Assembly: GCF_019420015.1 (NCBI RefSeq)
Contig: NZ_JAHZIA010000011.1
Location: forward strand, 4,269 to 68,268
Source: Anaerofustis sp.
GTDB lineage: Bacteria > Bacillota > Clostridia > Eubacteriales > Anaerofustaceae
DNA: 64,000 nt
Direction of reading: 5' to 3'
A program made the position numbers and the translations under genes. The notes under the pieces are model-generated. The model did no database searches. It worked only from the letters and a program-made list of their open reading frames with translations, and was not told where the DNA came from. Every line of letters starts with the position of its first letter. Position 1 is the stretch's first letter. Below are positions 42,734 through 50,407 of this stretch, in pieces.

Positions 42734-43099
42734 ATGAAGTATAGAAAAATGGATGTAAATGGGGATTATGTTTTCGGACTGAATGAACAAGGGTTTTTAA
42801 AAGATAACGAAGCAGTTGCACAGGCTGTTGTGACTAAAATTAAGTTATTAAAAGGCGAATGGTGGGAAGATGTAAATGAAGGAACGCCGTTTTTTCAGTC
42901 TATTTTAGGCATTAATGCTACGTTAGAATCTAAAATTGCGATAGATTTAATAATAAGAGATAGGATTTTACAAGTTGAAAATGTAGAAACTATAGTAACT
43001 TTTAAAAGTGAAATAGATAATGTGTCACGTAGTTATATGTTATATTGCGAACTTGAAACTAATTTTGGAGAATTAATTAAAGTTGAAATAGAATTATAA
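42734..43099 (+). CDS. Baseplate wedge gp25/W-like protein
   Basis: A 121-residue protein. NEAVAQAVVTKIKLLKGEWW, EDVNEGTPFFQSILG and RDRILQVENVETIVTFKSEI match the gp25/GPW (DUF2634-like) wedge family. It forms the inner baseplate wedge with the J-like protein that follows. Confidence 0.82.
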   Translation: MKYRKMDVNGDYVFGLNEQGFLKDNEAVAQAVVTKIKLLKGEWWEDVNEGTPFFQSILGINATLESKIAIDLIIRDRILQVENVETIVTFKSEIDNVSRSYMLYCELETNFGELIKVEIEL

Positions 43100-43112
43100 G
43101 GGGTAAATAAAA

Positions 43113-44276
43113 ATGGCTTATTTTCCACCTACAATTGATGCGTCAGGATTAATTGTTCCATCTTATCAAGATGTTTTAGATTATTTTATAGAGCAAACTA
43201 AAAGTATATATGGTGATGATATATATTTAGCGGAAGATTCGCAAGATTATCAATTTTTATCTACTTTTAGTTTATTATTTTATGATATTTGCCAATGTTT
43301 GATATTAGATTATAATTCGCATAATCCAGATACAGCTATAGGAGTAGCTCTTGATAGAGTTGCGTCTTATATGGGGATTAAGAGAAAGTCTGGAATATCA
43401 AGTGCCGCACTGTTAACATGTAAAGGTGCACCTGGAACTATTGTTAGTTATGGATCGGCCATTGATGTTAACGGGTATATTTGGCAATTAGAAAAAGAAT
43501 TTGAAATTCCTGAATCTGGTGAAATAGATGTTACTTCTTCTTGCGTTGATTATGGAGCAATTCAGGCGCCAATTGGTACGATTAATAAAATTAATACACC
43601 AACTTCAGGTTGGGAAAGTGTGACTAATAAATATCCGGCTACAATTGGTTCTGATATTGAAACAGATAGTGAATTAAGAGAAAGGCTATTTAAAGCAACT
43701 TCAGGATCTGCTTTAACAGTTCTTGATAGTATATTAGCAAATGTAGAAGCTTTAAATAATGTTGTAAGAATTAAAGGATATGAAAATTTTACGTCAGATT
43801 ATGATGAATTAGGATTGCCACCACATTCTATAGCACTTGTAGTTGAGGGTGGAGATGAAAATGAAATTGCTAATATTATTTTTAATAAAAAAACACCTGG
43901 CACTGATACTTTTGGCACAACAAAGGTTAAAATAACAACTTCTTCAGAGCAAGAACTTGAAATTTCTTTTTCAAGGCCAGAATATAAAAATGTTAATGTT
44001 TCTGTTACTATTACAAAATTAAGTAATTTTACAGATGCAGTTGAGGCTGATATAAAAAATAATATTGTTCAAGAATTTTCAGAATTATCTATAGGGCAAA
44101 CATTGTATGCTTCAAATTTATACTATGCCATTTTGTCTGCTTCGGGAGATATTTCTTCACCTTCATTTTTTGTAAATTCAGTATTAGTAGATAATAGTCA
44201 AAAAGTAGAAGCTTCAATGTTTCAACTTTTAACTACCGATGTGTCATTAATTACTGTTATTAAAAATGAGGTGTAA
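43113..44276 (+). CDS. Baseplate J-like protein
   Basis: A 387-residue protein. VPSYQDVLDYFIEQTKSIYG, ALDRVASYMGIKRKSGISSA, DTAIGVAL, PATIGSDIETDSELRERLFK and HSIALVVEGGDENEIANIIF match the baseplate J family. It is the main wedge scaffold on which fibres assemble. Starts 14 bases after the gp25-like gene. Confidence 0.9.
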   Translation: MAYFPPTIDASGLIVPSYQDVLDYFIEQTKSIYGDDIYLAEDSQDYQFLSTFSLLFYDICQCLILDYNSHNPDTAIGVALDRVASYMGIKRKSGISSAALLTCKGAPGTIVSYGSAIDVNGYIWQLEKEFEIPESGEIDVTSSCVDYGAIQAPIGTINKINTPTSGWESVTNKYPATIGSDIETDSELRERLFKATSGSALTVLDSILANVEALNNVVRIKGYENFTSDYDELGLPPHSIALVVEGGDENEIANIIFNKKTPGTDTFGTTKVKITTSSEQELEISFSRPEYKNVNVSVTITKLSNFTDAVEADIKNNIVQEFSELSIGQTLYASNLYYAILSASGDISSPSFFVNSVLVDNSQKVEASMFQLLTTDVSLITVIKNEV

Positions 44277-44278
44277 AA

Positions 44279-44860
44279 ATGATCTCTGATGTTTTAAATA
44301 GTGAAAAATATTTAAATGTTATAACTTCACAACATAGAACAAAAGAAAAATATATAAATTTTGTATCAAATTTATTAAAACCATTGTTTGATGTAGCAGA
44401 ATGTTTGTTAAATTATGATTATGATTTCGATTTAGATTATGCAGTAGGAAATCAATTGGATATTATTGGAAAAATAGTTGGGGTTGATAGATATGTCGAT
44501 TTTGTTTTGTCCGATGGTACGAATAAATTAAATGATGATGATTATAGAGTTTTAGTTAAGGCAAAAATAGCGCAGAATCATTGGGATGGAACGAGGGAAA
44601 ATATTTTTAATATTTGGGATAATTTGTTTCCTAATGTTAGGTTAAATTTAATAGATAATCTTGATATGACATGTTTAGTTTTTGTTAGTGCTGAAAGCAT
44701 GACACAAAATCAAATTGGTATGTTATATGCAGGATTATTAGTTCCTCGTCCGGCTGGGGTTCAATATAATTACTATTTTGGAGAAGGTGCGATTTTTGCT
44801 TTTGATATGGATACAGAAATGTTCAAAGGATGGGATTTAGGAAATTGGGTAGTCTTTTAA
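44279..44860 (+). CDS. Baseplate protein, DUF2612 type (tail protein I-like)
   Basis: A 193-residue protein. YDFDLDYAVGNQLDIIGKIV, LNDDDYRVLVKAKIAQNHWD and LVPRPAGVQYNYYFGE match DUF2612, which follows the J-like gene in many Firmicutes myoviruses and links wedges to fibres. Last gene of the baseplate operon. Confidence 0.82.
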   Translation: MISDVLNSEKYLNVITSQHRTKEKYINFVSNLLKPLFDVAECLLNYDYDFDLDYAVGNQLDIIGKIVGVDRYVDFVLSDGTNKLNDDDYRVLVKAKIAQNHWDGTRENIFNIWDNLFPNVRLNLIDNLDMTCLVFVSAESMTQNQIGMLYAGLLVPRPAGVQYNYYFGEGAIFAFDMDTEMFKGWDLGNWVVF

Positions 44861-44869
44861 AGAAAGGTA

Positions 44870-44898
44870 TTTATAAAGCATTATATTTGTGTTATACT
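44870..44898 (+). promoter_or_regulatory. SigA-like promoter before a short leader RNA
   Basis: TTTATA (44870-44875), 17-bp spacer, TGT-TATACT (44893-44898). The next gene starts at 45065, so the leader would be about 160 nt and passes through a terminator-like hairpin. Confidence 0.75.
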
Positions 44899-44988
44899 AA
44901 TAATTAAGTTAGTAAATTCAAAATAAAAATTAGGAAAATGGTAAAAAGTTATAATTGAGCAAAATAAATTTATAGTAGTTAAATTGCG

Positions 44989-45023
44989 ATAGTAGTCAAT
45001 TATCATTTGGCTACTATTTTTTA
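44989..45023 (+). terminator. Terminator-like hairpin in the leader before the endolysin gene
   Basis: ATAGTAG (44989-44995), a 15-nt loop, CTACTAT (45011-45017), then TTTTTATTT. Transcripts from the promoter at 44870 that stop here would be an RNA of about 120 nt; read-through reaches the endolysin gene. Confidence 0.65.
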
Positions 45024-45064
45024 TTTGCTTGTAATCTGTAAAATATTTCTGAGAGGTGAAATAA

Positions 45065-45745
45065 ATGGGAGTGAAAGTATATAGTTTAAAAAAAGATGGA
45101 GAAAATAGTATTACAAAAAATTTTAAAGTAAAAGAATTTAGATGCAGAGATGGTAGTGATGAGATACTTATTTCTATTGATACTGTGAAAATTTTACAAG
45201 AATTAAGAGATTATTTTAAAAAACCTATAAATATTAATTCAGCTTATAGGACACCTCAGTATAATAAAAAAGTTGGTGGTGCTTCTAATTCGCAACATGT
45301 AAAAGGTACTGCTTGTGATATAAATGTACAAGGTGTAACACCGGATGCTGTAGCATCTTATGTGGAAATGTTTTATCCAAACACTGGGTGTGGGCTGTAT
45401 GCTACCTTTGTTCATGTTGATACGAGAGGGTATAAAGTAAGGTGGAAAAATACAGGTTCAAATGTGGTAAGCGGTTTCGGCCTTGGTAAGTTATATGAAA
45501 AGTATAAAGGGGAAGAAGAAAAGGAGGAAGAAATGACACAACAAGAGTTTAATAAAATGATGGATATATATTTTGATGATTTAGCTAAAAAAAATCCTAA
45601 TAGTTGGTCTGCGCCTTATCGTGAGTGGGCGGAGAAAAATGGTATAATAAATGGAGATCCTGATGGTAACAAACGGTATATGTCTCATGTGACGAGAGAA
45701 GAAGCGGTAAAAATGATAAAAGAGGCAATTGATTTGGTAAAATAA
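45065..45745 (+). CDS. Endolysin: M15 peptidase with C-terminal SLH-like segment
   Basis: A 226-residue protein behind GAGAGGTGAAATAA. Residues 20-122 form a Peptidase_M15_3-type domain with zinc ligands SQHVKGTACDI (His78, Asp85) and FVHVD (His117). It would cut the peptide cross-link of peptidoglycan. Residues 155-226 (SAPYREWAEKNGIINGDPDG, then VTREEAVKMI) look like one S-layer-homology repeat for wall binding. No signal peptide, so export needs the holin encoded at 21995. Confidence 0.88.
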   Translation: MGVKVYSLKKDGENSITKNFKVKEFRCRDGSDEILISIDTVKILQELRDYFKKPININSAYRTPQYNKKVGGASNSQHVKGTACDINVQGVTPDAVASYVEMFYPNTGCGLYATFVHVDTRGYKVRWKNTGSNVVSGFGLGKLYEKYKGEEEKEEEMTQQEFNKMMDIYFDDLAKKNPNSWSAPYREWAEKNGIINGDPDGNKRYMSHVTREEAVKMIKEAIDLVK

Positions 45746-45769
45746 AAAAAAGAAACGAGGGGTATTGAA

Positions 45770-46174
45770 TTGCAAGATCATGAGGCTTTTATTTTATTTA
45801 AACAAAAAGTAAATTTAGTTATAGAAAATTTAGAAAATAAAATTGAAGATACTAATAAACAAGTAGATTTGATTAAAAATAAAATAGAAGACTCAGAGCA
45901 TGCTTTAATTGAATTGCAAAACGAATTAAAGTTTATAGATTTTGAGATTAAAAAAATAGATGATTCAGTTGCAAGAATGAATAAAAATATAGATAAAAAA
46001 GAAAAAAATATAAATAGTAGTAATGGGGAGATAGATAAATTAAATGTTAAAGTAGATAAGATGTTGAGTGAACCTATTGTTAACTATAAGAATAGAAAAG
46101 AGGTTGTTATAAATACAGTAATAACAATTGTTGTTTCTACTTTGGTTACTGCAATTTTAACTAAATTAGTATAA
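45770..46174 (+). CDS. Coiled-coil protein with C-terminal membrane helix (XhlA-like)
   Basis: A 134-residue protein from TTG 45770 behind GAGGGG. Residues 10-95 are a long coiled coil (VNLVIENLENKIEDTNKQVD); residues 110-134 are one membrane helix (VVINTVITIVVSTLVTAILT). This design is that of haemolysin XhlA-type lysis accessories, here longer than usual. Next to the endolysin it probably assists lysis. The family call is by architecture. Confidence 0.65.
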   Translation: MQDHEAFILFKQKVNLVIENLENKIEDTNKQVDLIKNKIEDSEHALIELQNELKFIDFEIKKIDDSVARMNKNIDKKEKNINSSNGEIDKLNVKVDKMLSEPIVNYKNRKEVVINTVITIVVSTLVTAILTKLV

Positions 46175-46183
46175 ATTTATTTT

Positions 46184-46204
46184 GCATTTTATTTTTTAAA
46201 ATGC
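46184..46204 (+). promoter_or_regulatory. Hairpin next to a ribosome binding site
   Basis: GCATTTTA (46184-46191), loop TTTTT, TAAAATGC (46197-46204), directly followed by GAGG of the gene at 46215. It could modulate translation start; there is no T tract, so it is not a good terminator. Confidence 0.45.
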
Positions 46205-46214
46205 GAGGTAAAAA

Positions 46215-46502
46215 ATGATTGAAACAAGTTTTGCGAGAAGATTAAATAGATTGAATAAAAATTCCACTAAGATTTTAATAAACGAAGTTGGTTTGAATAA
46301 AGATTATAAGAATGTTTTATATAAGAAATACGTGGAAGAAAAATCTTTAGTTGAAATAGCTAATGAATTAGGTTATACGAAAGAAACGGTAAATAATTTA
46401 ATTTCTAAATCAAGAAAAGTTTTAGAAGAAATTTTGTTAGAACAATATGAATTGTTACCAAAAGAAGTGCAAATGATAGCTGATTATATTTATGAATTAT
46501 AA
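46215..46502 (+). CDS. Sigma-70 region 4-like helix-turn-helix protein
   Basis: A 95-residue protein. Residues 28-75 (KNVLYKKYVEEKSLVEIANE, then LGYTKETVNNLISKSRKVLE) match the helix-turn-helix of sigma factor region 4. No region 2 is present, so it is either a small late-gene activator or a partial sigma-like regulator. It lies between lysis and surface-protein genes. Confidence 0.75.
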   Translation: MIETSFARRLNRLNKNSTKILINEVGLNKDYKNVLYKKYVEEKSLVEIANELGYTKETVNNLISKSRKVLEEILLEQYELLPKEVQMIADYIYEL

Positions 46503-46534
46503 TATTGTTTAAAACTAAATAATATGTGATTATT

Positions 46535-46589
46535 AAAACCTCTTTTCCGTTTGTTAAAATAAAAATATACAAACGGAAAGGGGGTTTTT
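46535..46589 (+). terminator. Long hairpin with T tract that overlaps the next ribosome binding site
   Basis: A 20-bp stem, 46535-46554 with 46569-46588, with two G-T pairs and a 14-nt loop. The right arm ends GGGGGTTTT. It has terminator form, yet its right arm contains AAAGGGGG, the Shine-Dalgarno of the TTG start at 46592. It could stop read-through and also block translation from long transcripts. Confidence 0.7.
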
Positions 46590-46591
46590 AT

Positions 46592-47122
46592 TTGGCTAAT
46601 TATCCTAATTACTATATGGGAAATCCATATATGACTAATCCTATGATAAATCAGCAAAACAGATTGCAGTCGATGGAAAATCAGTTTTATGGTAGTCAAC
46701 AACAAATTCAACAAAATAATAATTTGATATTGAAAGGTAGACCTGTAACAAGTTTTGATGAAGCAAAAGCAAGTATGATAGATCTTGACGGATCTGTTTT
46801 TATTTTTCCTGATTATGCAAGTGGAAAAATTTATACTAAACAAATTAATATGGATGGTACAGCTTCCATAAGAACATATGAGCTGGTAAATCCTATGAAT
46901 GTTCAACAAAATGTACAAAATTCTGGTGAAGTTGAAAATGAATTAAAAAATAAAATAAATTTACTTGAAAATAAAATAACAAAACTTGAAAGTGAGGTAA
47001 ATAGTTATGTTCAATCCATTACAGGTTTTATCCCAGCTATCAAAAGTTCAGAATCCACAAGCAATGATGTTGCAAATGTTTCAGGGAAATCCAGCAATGG
47101 AAAGAGCTATGGAAATGACTAA
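46592..47122 (+). CDS. Conserved phage protein with Asn/Gln-rich N-terminus
   Basis: A 176-residue protein. TTG 46592 (MANYPNYYMGNPYMTNPM) is chosen because AAAGGGGG precedes it by 7 nt. The core LKGRPVTSFDEAKASMIDLD and VFIFPDYASGKIYTKQINMD is a conserved module of unknown function in many Firmicutes phages. A C-terminal coiled coil follows. No function assigned. Confidence 0.65.
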   Translation: MANYPNYYMGNPYMTNPMINQQNRLQSMENQFYGSQQQIQQNNNLILKGRPVTSFDEAKASMIDLDGSVFIFPDYASGKIYTKQINMDGTASIRTYELVNPMNVQQNVQNSGEVENELKNKINLLENKITKLESEVNSYVQSITGFIPAIKSSESTSNDVANVSGKSSNGKSYGND

Positions 47123-47234
47123 TGGTAAAAGTGAAGAGGAAATCAAACAAGTAGTTATGAATCTAAGCAAGCAAGTTGGTGTAGATTTTGATAGTCTTTT
47201 GGATATGGTAAAAAATATGGGGTTAAAAATTTGA
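47007..47234 (+). CDS. Small conserved phage protein
   Basis: A 75-residue protein in another frame overlapping the previous gene by 116 bp, behind GTGAGGTAAATAGTT. Sequence MFNPLQVLSQLSKVQNPQAM, then KSEEEIKQVVMNLSKQVGVD. It is helical and methionine-rich. Such partners are seen beside the preceding gene family. Function unknown. Confidence 0.6.
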   Translation: MFNPLQVLSQLSKVQNPQAMMLQMFQGNPAMERAMEMTNGKSEEEIKQVVMNLSKQVGVDFDSLLDMVKNMGLKI

Positions 47235-47289
47235 TTAAATTGCAATTTAATATAATAAATTATTTCTTTTTCTTTTTAGGAGGTATAAA

Positions 47290-47991
47290 ATGGCAGGAGA
47301 AATGATGGGAGCTACACCTGTTTATGATGTTTGCGGTAGTAATGGTAATTTAGGTGGCGGTACTTGGACTTGGGTATTTTTACTTTTCATTCTTTTAGCT
47401 TGGGGTGGAAATGGCTTTGGTTTTGGAGGTCGTAATGATAACACGGCTTACCAGGCAGGTCTTACAAGAGCAGAGCTTTACGATGGCCTTAATTTTAATC
47501 AAATTGAAAATGGTATAAGAGGCATCCAGAATGGACTTTGTGATGGTTTTTATGCTCAGAATACCACAATGCTCCAGGGATTTAGCGGTATTCAAAGAGA
47601 TTTATGCCAGGGATTTAATAATGTAAATGCCGGAATATCAAATCTTGGTTATCAAATGCAAAATTGTTGCTGTGAAACAAATAGAAATATTGATGCAGTT
47701 CGTTATGAAGCGGCGAAAAATACTTGTGATATAACAACTGCGATTCATGCCGAAGGAGAAGCAACAAGAGCTTTAATTAATGCTAATACAATGCAGGATC
47801 TTAGAGATAGACTTGAAGCAAGAGACAGAGATCTTATGACAGCAAACTTCCAGCTTTCTCAACAGGCACAGTCTGCTAATTTAATTAATGAGCTTAGACC
47901 TATAAGCAGACCGGCTTACATTACTTGCAGTCCATACGAATCTGCAAATGATAGATTATTTAATTCTTGTGGTTGCGGTTGTGGTTGCTAA
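47290..47991 (+). CDS. Conserved membrane-anchored phage protein, Gly- and Cys-rich
   Basis: A 233-residue protein behind AGGAGG. An N-terminal hydrophobic segment (GGTWTWVFLLFILLAWGGNG), then GFGFGGRND, a central amphipathic repeat region (GIRGIQNGLCDGFYAQNTTM), a cysteine cluster (NCCCETNRNID), and the C-terminus SCGCGCGC. This arrangement is familiar from Clostridia phages and prophages, but no function is established to my knowledge. A surface or virion role is a guess. Confidence 0.72.
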   Translation: MAGEMMGATPVYDVCGSNGNLGGGTWTWVFLLFILLAWGGNGFGFGGRNDNTAYQAGLTRAELYDGLNFNQIENGIRGIQNGLCDGFYAQNTTMLQGFSGIQRDLCQGFNNVNAGISNLGYQMQNCCCETNRNIDAVRYEAAKNTCDITTAIHAEGEATRALINANTMQDLRDRLEARDRDLMTANFQLSQQAQSANLINELRPISRPAYITCSPYESANDRLFNSCGCGCGC

Positions 47992-48032
47992 AAAATAAAA
48001 TAGTTATGTATAATTACATTGTTTGATTTTTA

Positions 48033-48063
48033 GGCGGATAATGTAATGTTATCCGTCTTTTTT
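48033..48063 (+). terminator. Intrinsic terminator
   Basis: GGCGGATAA (48033-48041), loop TGTAATG, TTATCCGTC (48049-48057), then TTTTTT. Upstream ATTACATT (48013-48020) can pair with AATGTAAT (48040-48047) and would compete with this stem, so it may be conditional. Confidence 0.8.
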
Positions 48064-48082
48064 AATAAAAGGAGGAAATAAA

Positions 48083-48529
48083 ATGACTTGTGATAAAAGG
48101 TATCAAAAAAGTGCTTTAAATGCTTATACAAGAGCCGAGCAGACTGTAAATGCTCAAAGTGTAGTTGTTTTTAATAACAATGCACCATTTACAGGATGTT
48201 CTATATCTCATGCGGCAGGTGGAGGTACAATATCGTTAAATAAACCAGGAATTTATTTAGTTGAGTTTAATGCAGATGCATCTACTGTTGCAACAGCAGG
48301 TGGTTCAATTTCTATGCAACTTACAAATAATGGAGTTTTAGTACCATCTGCTGAAGCTACAGCTACTACTACAGTTAATACAGCAGTTGTTAATTTAAAA
48401 TTTGCAACAATTGTACAAGTTTTAAATTCTTGTAATTGTGTAAATAATGATGTAGATTTGACAATAATTAATAATGGTGTGCAAGCAAATTTGACTAATG
48501 CAAATGTAGTAGTTGTTAAGTTGGCATAA
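48083..48529 (+). CDS. Small jelly-roll-type virion surface protein
   Basis: A 148-residue protein behind AAAGGAGG. Repeating strands and small residues (GGTISLNKPGIYLVEFNADA, then GGSISMQLTNNG) resemble C1q/TNF-like jelly-roll proteins common on phage heads. Possible trimeric head fibre or decoration. Cysteines at the start and near the end (NSCNC). Confidence 0.65.
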   Translation: MTCDKRYQKSALNAYTRAEQTVNAQSVVVFNNNAPFTGCSISHAAGGGTISLNKPGIYLVEFNADASTVATAGGSISMQLTNNGVLVPSAEATATTTVNTAVVNLKFATIVQVLNSCNCVNNDVDLTIINNGVQANLTNANVVVVKLA

Positions 48530-48705
48530 TGAAAAATAATGCATTAGAAGTTTTTGATATTCTTGCTTTGTTTTCTATAACTACAAGTTTATATAACATG
48601 AGTTTAAATGAAGGTCATGCTGAGGAACAGGAGAGAAATGAAGCGAGATTGGAAAGAATTGAAGAAAAAATTGATAGATTGTTAAATAAAAATGAGGTGT
48701 CTTAA
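48529..48705 (+). CDS. Unknown 58-residue protein
   Basis: Starts overlapping the previous stop (TAATG). An N-terminal hydrophobic stretch (VFDILALFSITTSLYNMSL) is followed by a coiled coil (EEQERNEARLERIEEKIDRL). It might anchor its neighbours to the membrane. No family recognised. Confidence 0.6.
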   Translation: MKNNALEVFDILALFSITTSLYNMSLNEGHAEEQERNEARLERIEEKIDRLLNKNEVS

Positions 48706-49397
48706 TGGGGATGAGGTATTATAATCTTACAAAACAAAATGAAGTTAAAAGTAACCCCTCTTTAAAACCTGTTGAAATTAAAGAAGAAAAGGAATATAAT
48801 AATATAGAAGAAGAAAATGAATGGGGTGAAGGAGAAGAGGAAAATAGAATGTTAAATAAAAATGAAATGAATGATAAATCTCCGGTAGAGCAATTGATGA
48901 AAGCGATTGAAGTTTTTACAGTAGGTTATGCTTTTCATGAAAATGCAAGTTTAGATTCTCACAAATTAGGTTTGCAAGGTTTTAAAAGATTACATAGATA
49001 TTTTTCAAGAAAAGATAATGAAGTGAAAATGAAGTTAGAGCATTATTGTATTGACATGTTTGGTGAAAAGGTAACGCCTGAATGGAAAGACATGAAGGAA
49101 TTAAAAACGTCTCATACAGTAAAAGAAATGCTTGAATCATATTTAGAACATGAAAATGAAAAATATGCTTTAATAGCAGAAACAGCAAATATACTTACAA
49201 TGAATGAGTTCTTGCATGAATCACATATACTAAGAAAAGAATTAGAACCTGTTACAAGAGAAATAATAAAGTGCAAAAGGTATATACAAGATTTTGAAAA
49301 TAGTGATTGGAGCTGGCATCATATTAGATATATTGATAATATGCTCCATACAAAATATAAAGAAAAAGAATGTGAAGAATTTAGTTATAAAGATTAA
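48705..49397 (+). CDS. Ferritin-like or helical-bundle phage protein
   Basis: A 230-residue protein. After a variable acidic N-terminus, residues 60-200 form a four-helix pattern with repeated E/H positions (FHENASLDSHKLGLQGFKRL, then HYCIDMFGEKVTPEW, and YLEHENEKYALIAETANI). The layout suggests a ferritin-like bundle, but the metal ligands are not certain. It overlaps the previous gene by one base and ends the unit before a terminator. Confidence 0.5.
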   Translation: MGMRYYNLTKQNEVKSNPSLKPVEIKEEKEYNNIEEENEWGEGEEENRMLNKNEMNDKSPVEQLMKAIEVFTVGYAFHENASLDSHKLGLQGFKRLHRYFSRKDNEVKMKLEHYCIDMFGEKVTPEWKDMKELKTSHTVKEMLESYLEHENEKYALIAETANILTMNEFLHESHILRKELEPVTREIIKCKRYIQDFENSDWSWHHIRYIDNMLHTKYKEKECEEFSYKD

Positions 49398-49428
49398 ATT
49401 AATATAAAAATTTATTTTAAAGCAGAGA

Positions 49429-49458
49429 TTTTTTTCTCTGCTTTTCTTTATAAAATGT
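49429..49458 (+). terminator. Intrinsic terminator
   Basis: AAAGCAGAGA (49429-49438), loop TTTTTT, TCTCTGCTTT (49445-49454), then TCTTT. It separates the structural region from the replication region. Confidence 0.85.
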
Positions 49459-49459
49459 A

Positions 49460-49488
49460 TTTACATTTATATAAAAGTGTGCTATTAT
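49460..49488 (+). promoter_or_regulatory. SigA-like promoter, conserved TATTATAATTATAG type
   Basis: TTTACA (49460-49465), 17-bp spacer, TGC-TATTAT (49483-49488), continuing AATTATAG. It directly follows the terminator and drives the DUF2958 gene. Confidence 0.85.
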
Positions 49489-49597
49489 AATTATAGAAAG
49501 AGAGAGAAAAGACACAATCATTAAAAAATTAAATGATGTTGGTATTGAGTATGTTTGGTAGTTATTGTGAAAAGAAATAGATAAGTGAGGTAGAAAA

Positions 49598-49909
49598 ATG
49601 AAATTAATGACTAAAGCGATTGAGAAAAAGTTTAAAAAATATCCTTTGTATTCTCAGGAAACGAAAGGGTTGGATGCAGAAGTTGTGGTTAAATTTTTTA
49701 ATCCATGTGGTTCTGCTACAATTTTAGTAACAGAAGGAGAAAAGCAGGAACAGGAAAATGATTGGTTGTTTTTTGGATATATAAAAACTGACTATGAGTA
49801 TGAATGGGGTTATATTCGTTTAAGCGATTTTGAAAATATTAAACTTCCTTTTGGTTTAAAGTTTGAAAGGGATATATATTCTGAGGGTACAGTTAGAGAA
49901 TTGATGTAA
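49598..49909 (+). CDS. DUF2958 protein
   Basis: A 103-residue protein behind GAGGTAGAAAA. MKLMTKAIEKKFKKYPLYSQ, then VVKFFNPCGSATILVTEGEK, WLFFGYIKTDYEYEWGYIRL and FGLKFERDIY match DUF2958, a family frequent on integrative elements, plasmids and some phages. Function unknown. The stretch from 49509 to 49597 before it has only a possible short gene remnant. Confidence 0.8.
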   Translation: MKLMTKAIEKKFKKYPLYSQETKGLDAEVVVKFFNPCGSATILVTEGEKQEQENDWLFFGYIKTDYEYEWGYIRLSDFENIKLPFGLKFERDIYSEGTVRELM

Positions 49910-49919
49910 AAAGTTACAC

Positions 49920-49948
49920 TTTACAAAGAATTATGTTTGTGTTATAAT
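49920..49948 (+). promoter_or_regulatory. SigA-like promoter with consensus TATAAT
   Basis: TTTACA (49920-49925), 17-bp spacer, TGT-TATAAT (49943-49948). It drives a leader of about 105 nt with competing hairpins before the gene at 50059. Confidence 0.88.
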
Positions 49949-49969
49949 GTGATTATAGTTGAATGATTG

Positions 49970-50040
49970 TTAGGCATATAAATTTAGAGTGTGTACAATA
50001 ACAAAGTGTATGATTTATATGCCTAATTATGGCATTTTTT
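49970..50040 (+). promoter_or_regulatory. Leader with mutually exclusive antiterminator and terminator hairpins
   Basis: TTAGGCATATAAAT (49970-49983) pairs perfectly over 14 bp with ATTTATATGCCTAA (50013-50026). The ATGCC at 50019-50023 can instead pair with GGCAT (50031-50035), which is followed by TTTTT: a terminator. Both cannot form together. This is the layout of attenuators and riboswitch expression platforms. The 29-nt apical loop could be the sensor. Confidence 0.75.
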
Positions 50041-50058
50041 ATTTTAGGAGGAAATAAA

Positions 50059-50406
50059 ATGATAAAACATAATAGTTATCTTGATTCGTTAAAATTAGGT
50101 GATCTTGTTGCGTTTAAGTTGTATTATAAAAATGCAAAAATGTATTCAGGAAAAATTGTAGCTATGGGGAATACGCGGGTTGAAGTTCAGACGAAAAACG
50201 GAAAAAGATTTTTTATTGAAAAAAACGATATTCAATGGGTAAATACAAACGGTAAATGGCCCAGATTCGTTATGAACGCGTTTAAAGGAATTGATGTTGA
50301 ATCTGATGTTTTAGAAGAGAATGATGAAAAAGATATATCTGAAGGAGTAGAAGAGGTGCAAGAGATTTTTCTTGATGATGTAGAAGAAAAAGAATCGTGG
50401 GATTAA
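50059..50406 (+). CDS. Unknown protein under leader control
   Basis: A 115-residue protein from ATG 50059 behind AGGAGG. The in-frame ATG at 50029 lies in the terminator and is discarded. The N-terminal 60 residues (LGDLVAFKLYYKNAKMYSGK, then NTRVEVQTKNGKRFFIEKND) look like a KOW/SH3-type small beta barrel that could bind nucleic acid. The C-terminus is acidic. No family recognised. It opens the replication operon. Confidence 0.65.
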   Translation: MIKHNSYLDSLKLGDLVAFKLYYKNAKMYSGKIVAMGNTRVEVQTKNGKRFFIEKNDIQWVNTNGKWPRFVMNAFKGIDVESDVLEENDEKDISEGVEEVQEIFLDDVEEKESWD

Positions 50407-50407
50407 G

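Noticed and set aside
49509..49560. Frame reading DTIIKKLNDVGIEYVW before the DUF2958 gene
   Set aside because: No start codon or ribosome binding site; at most a remnant of a small gene.
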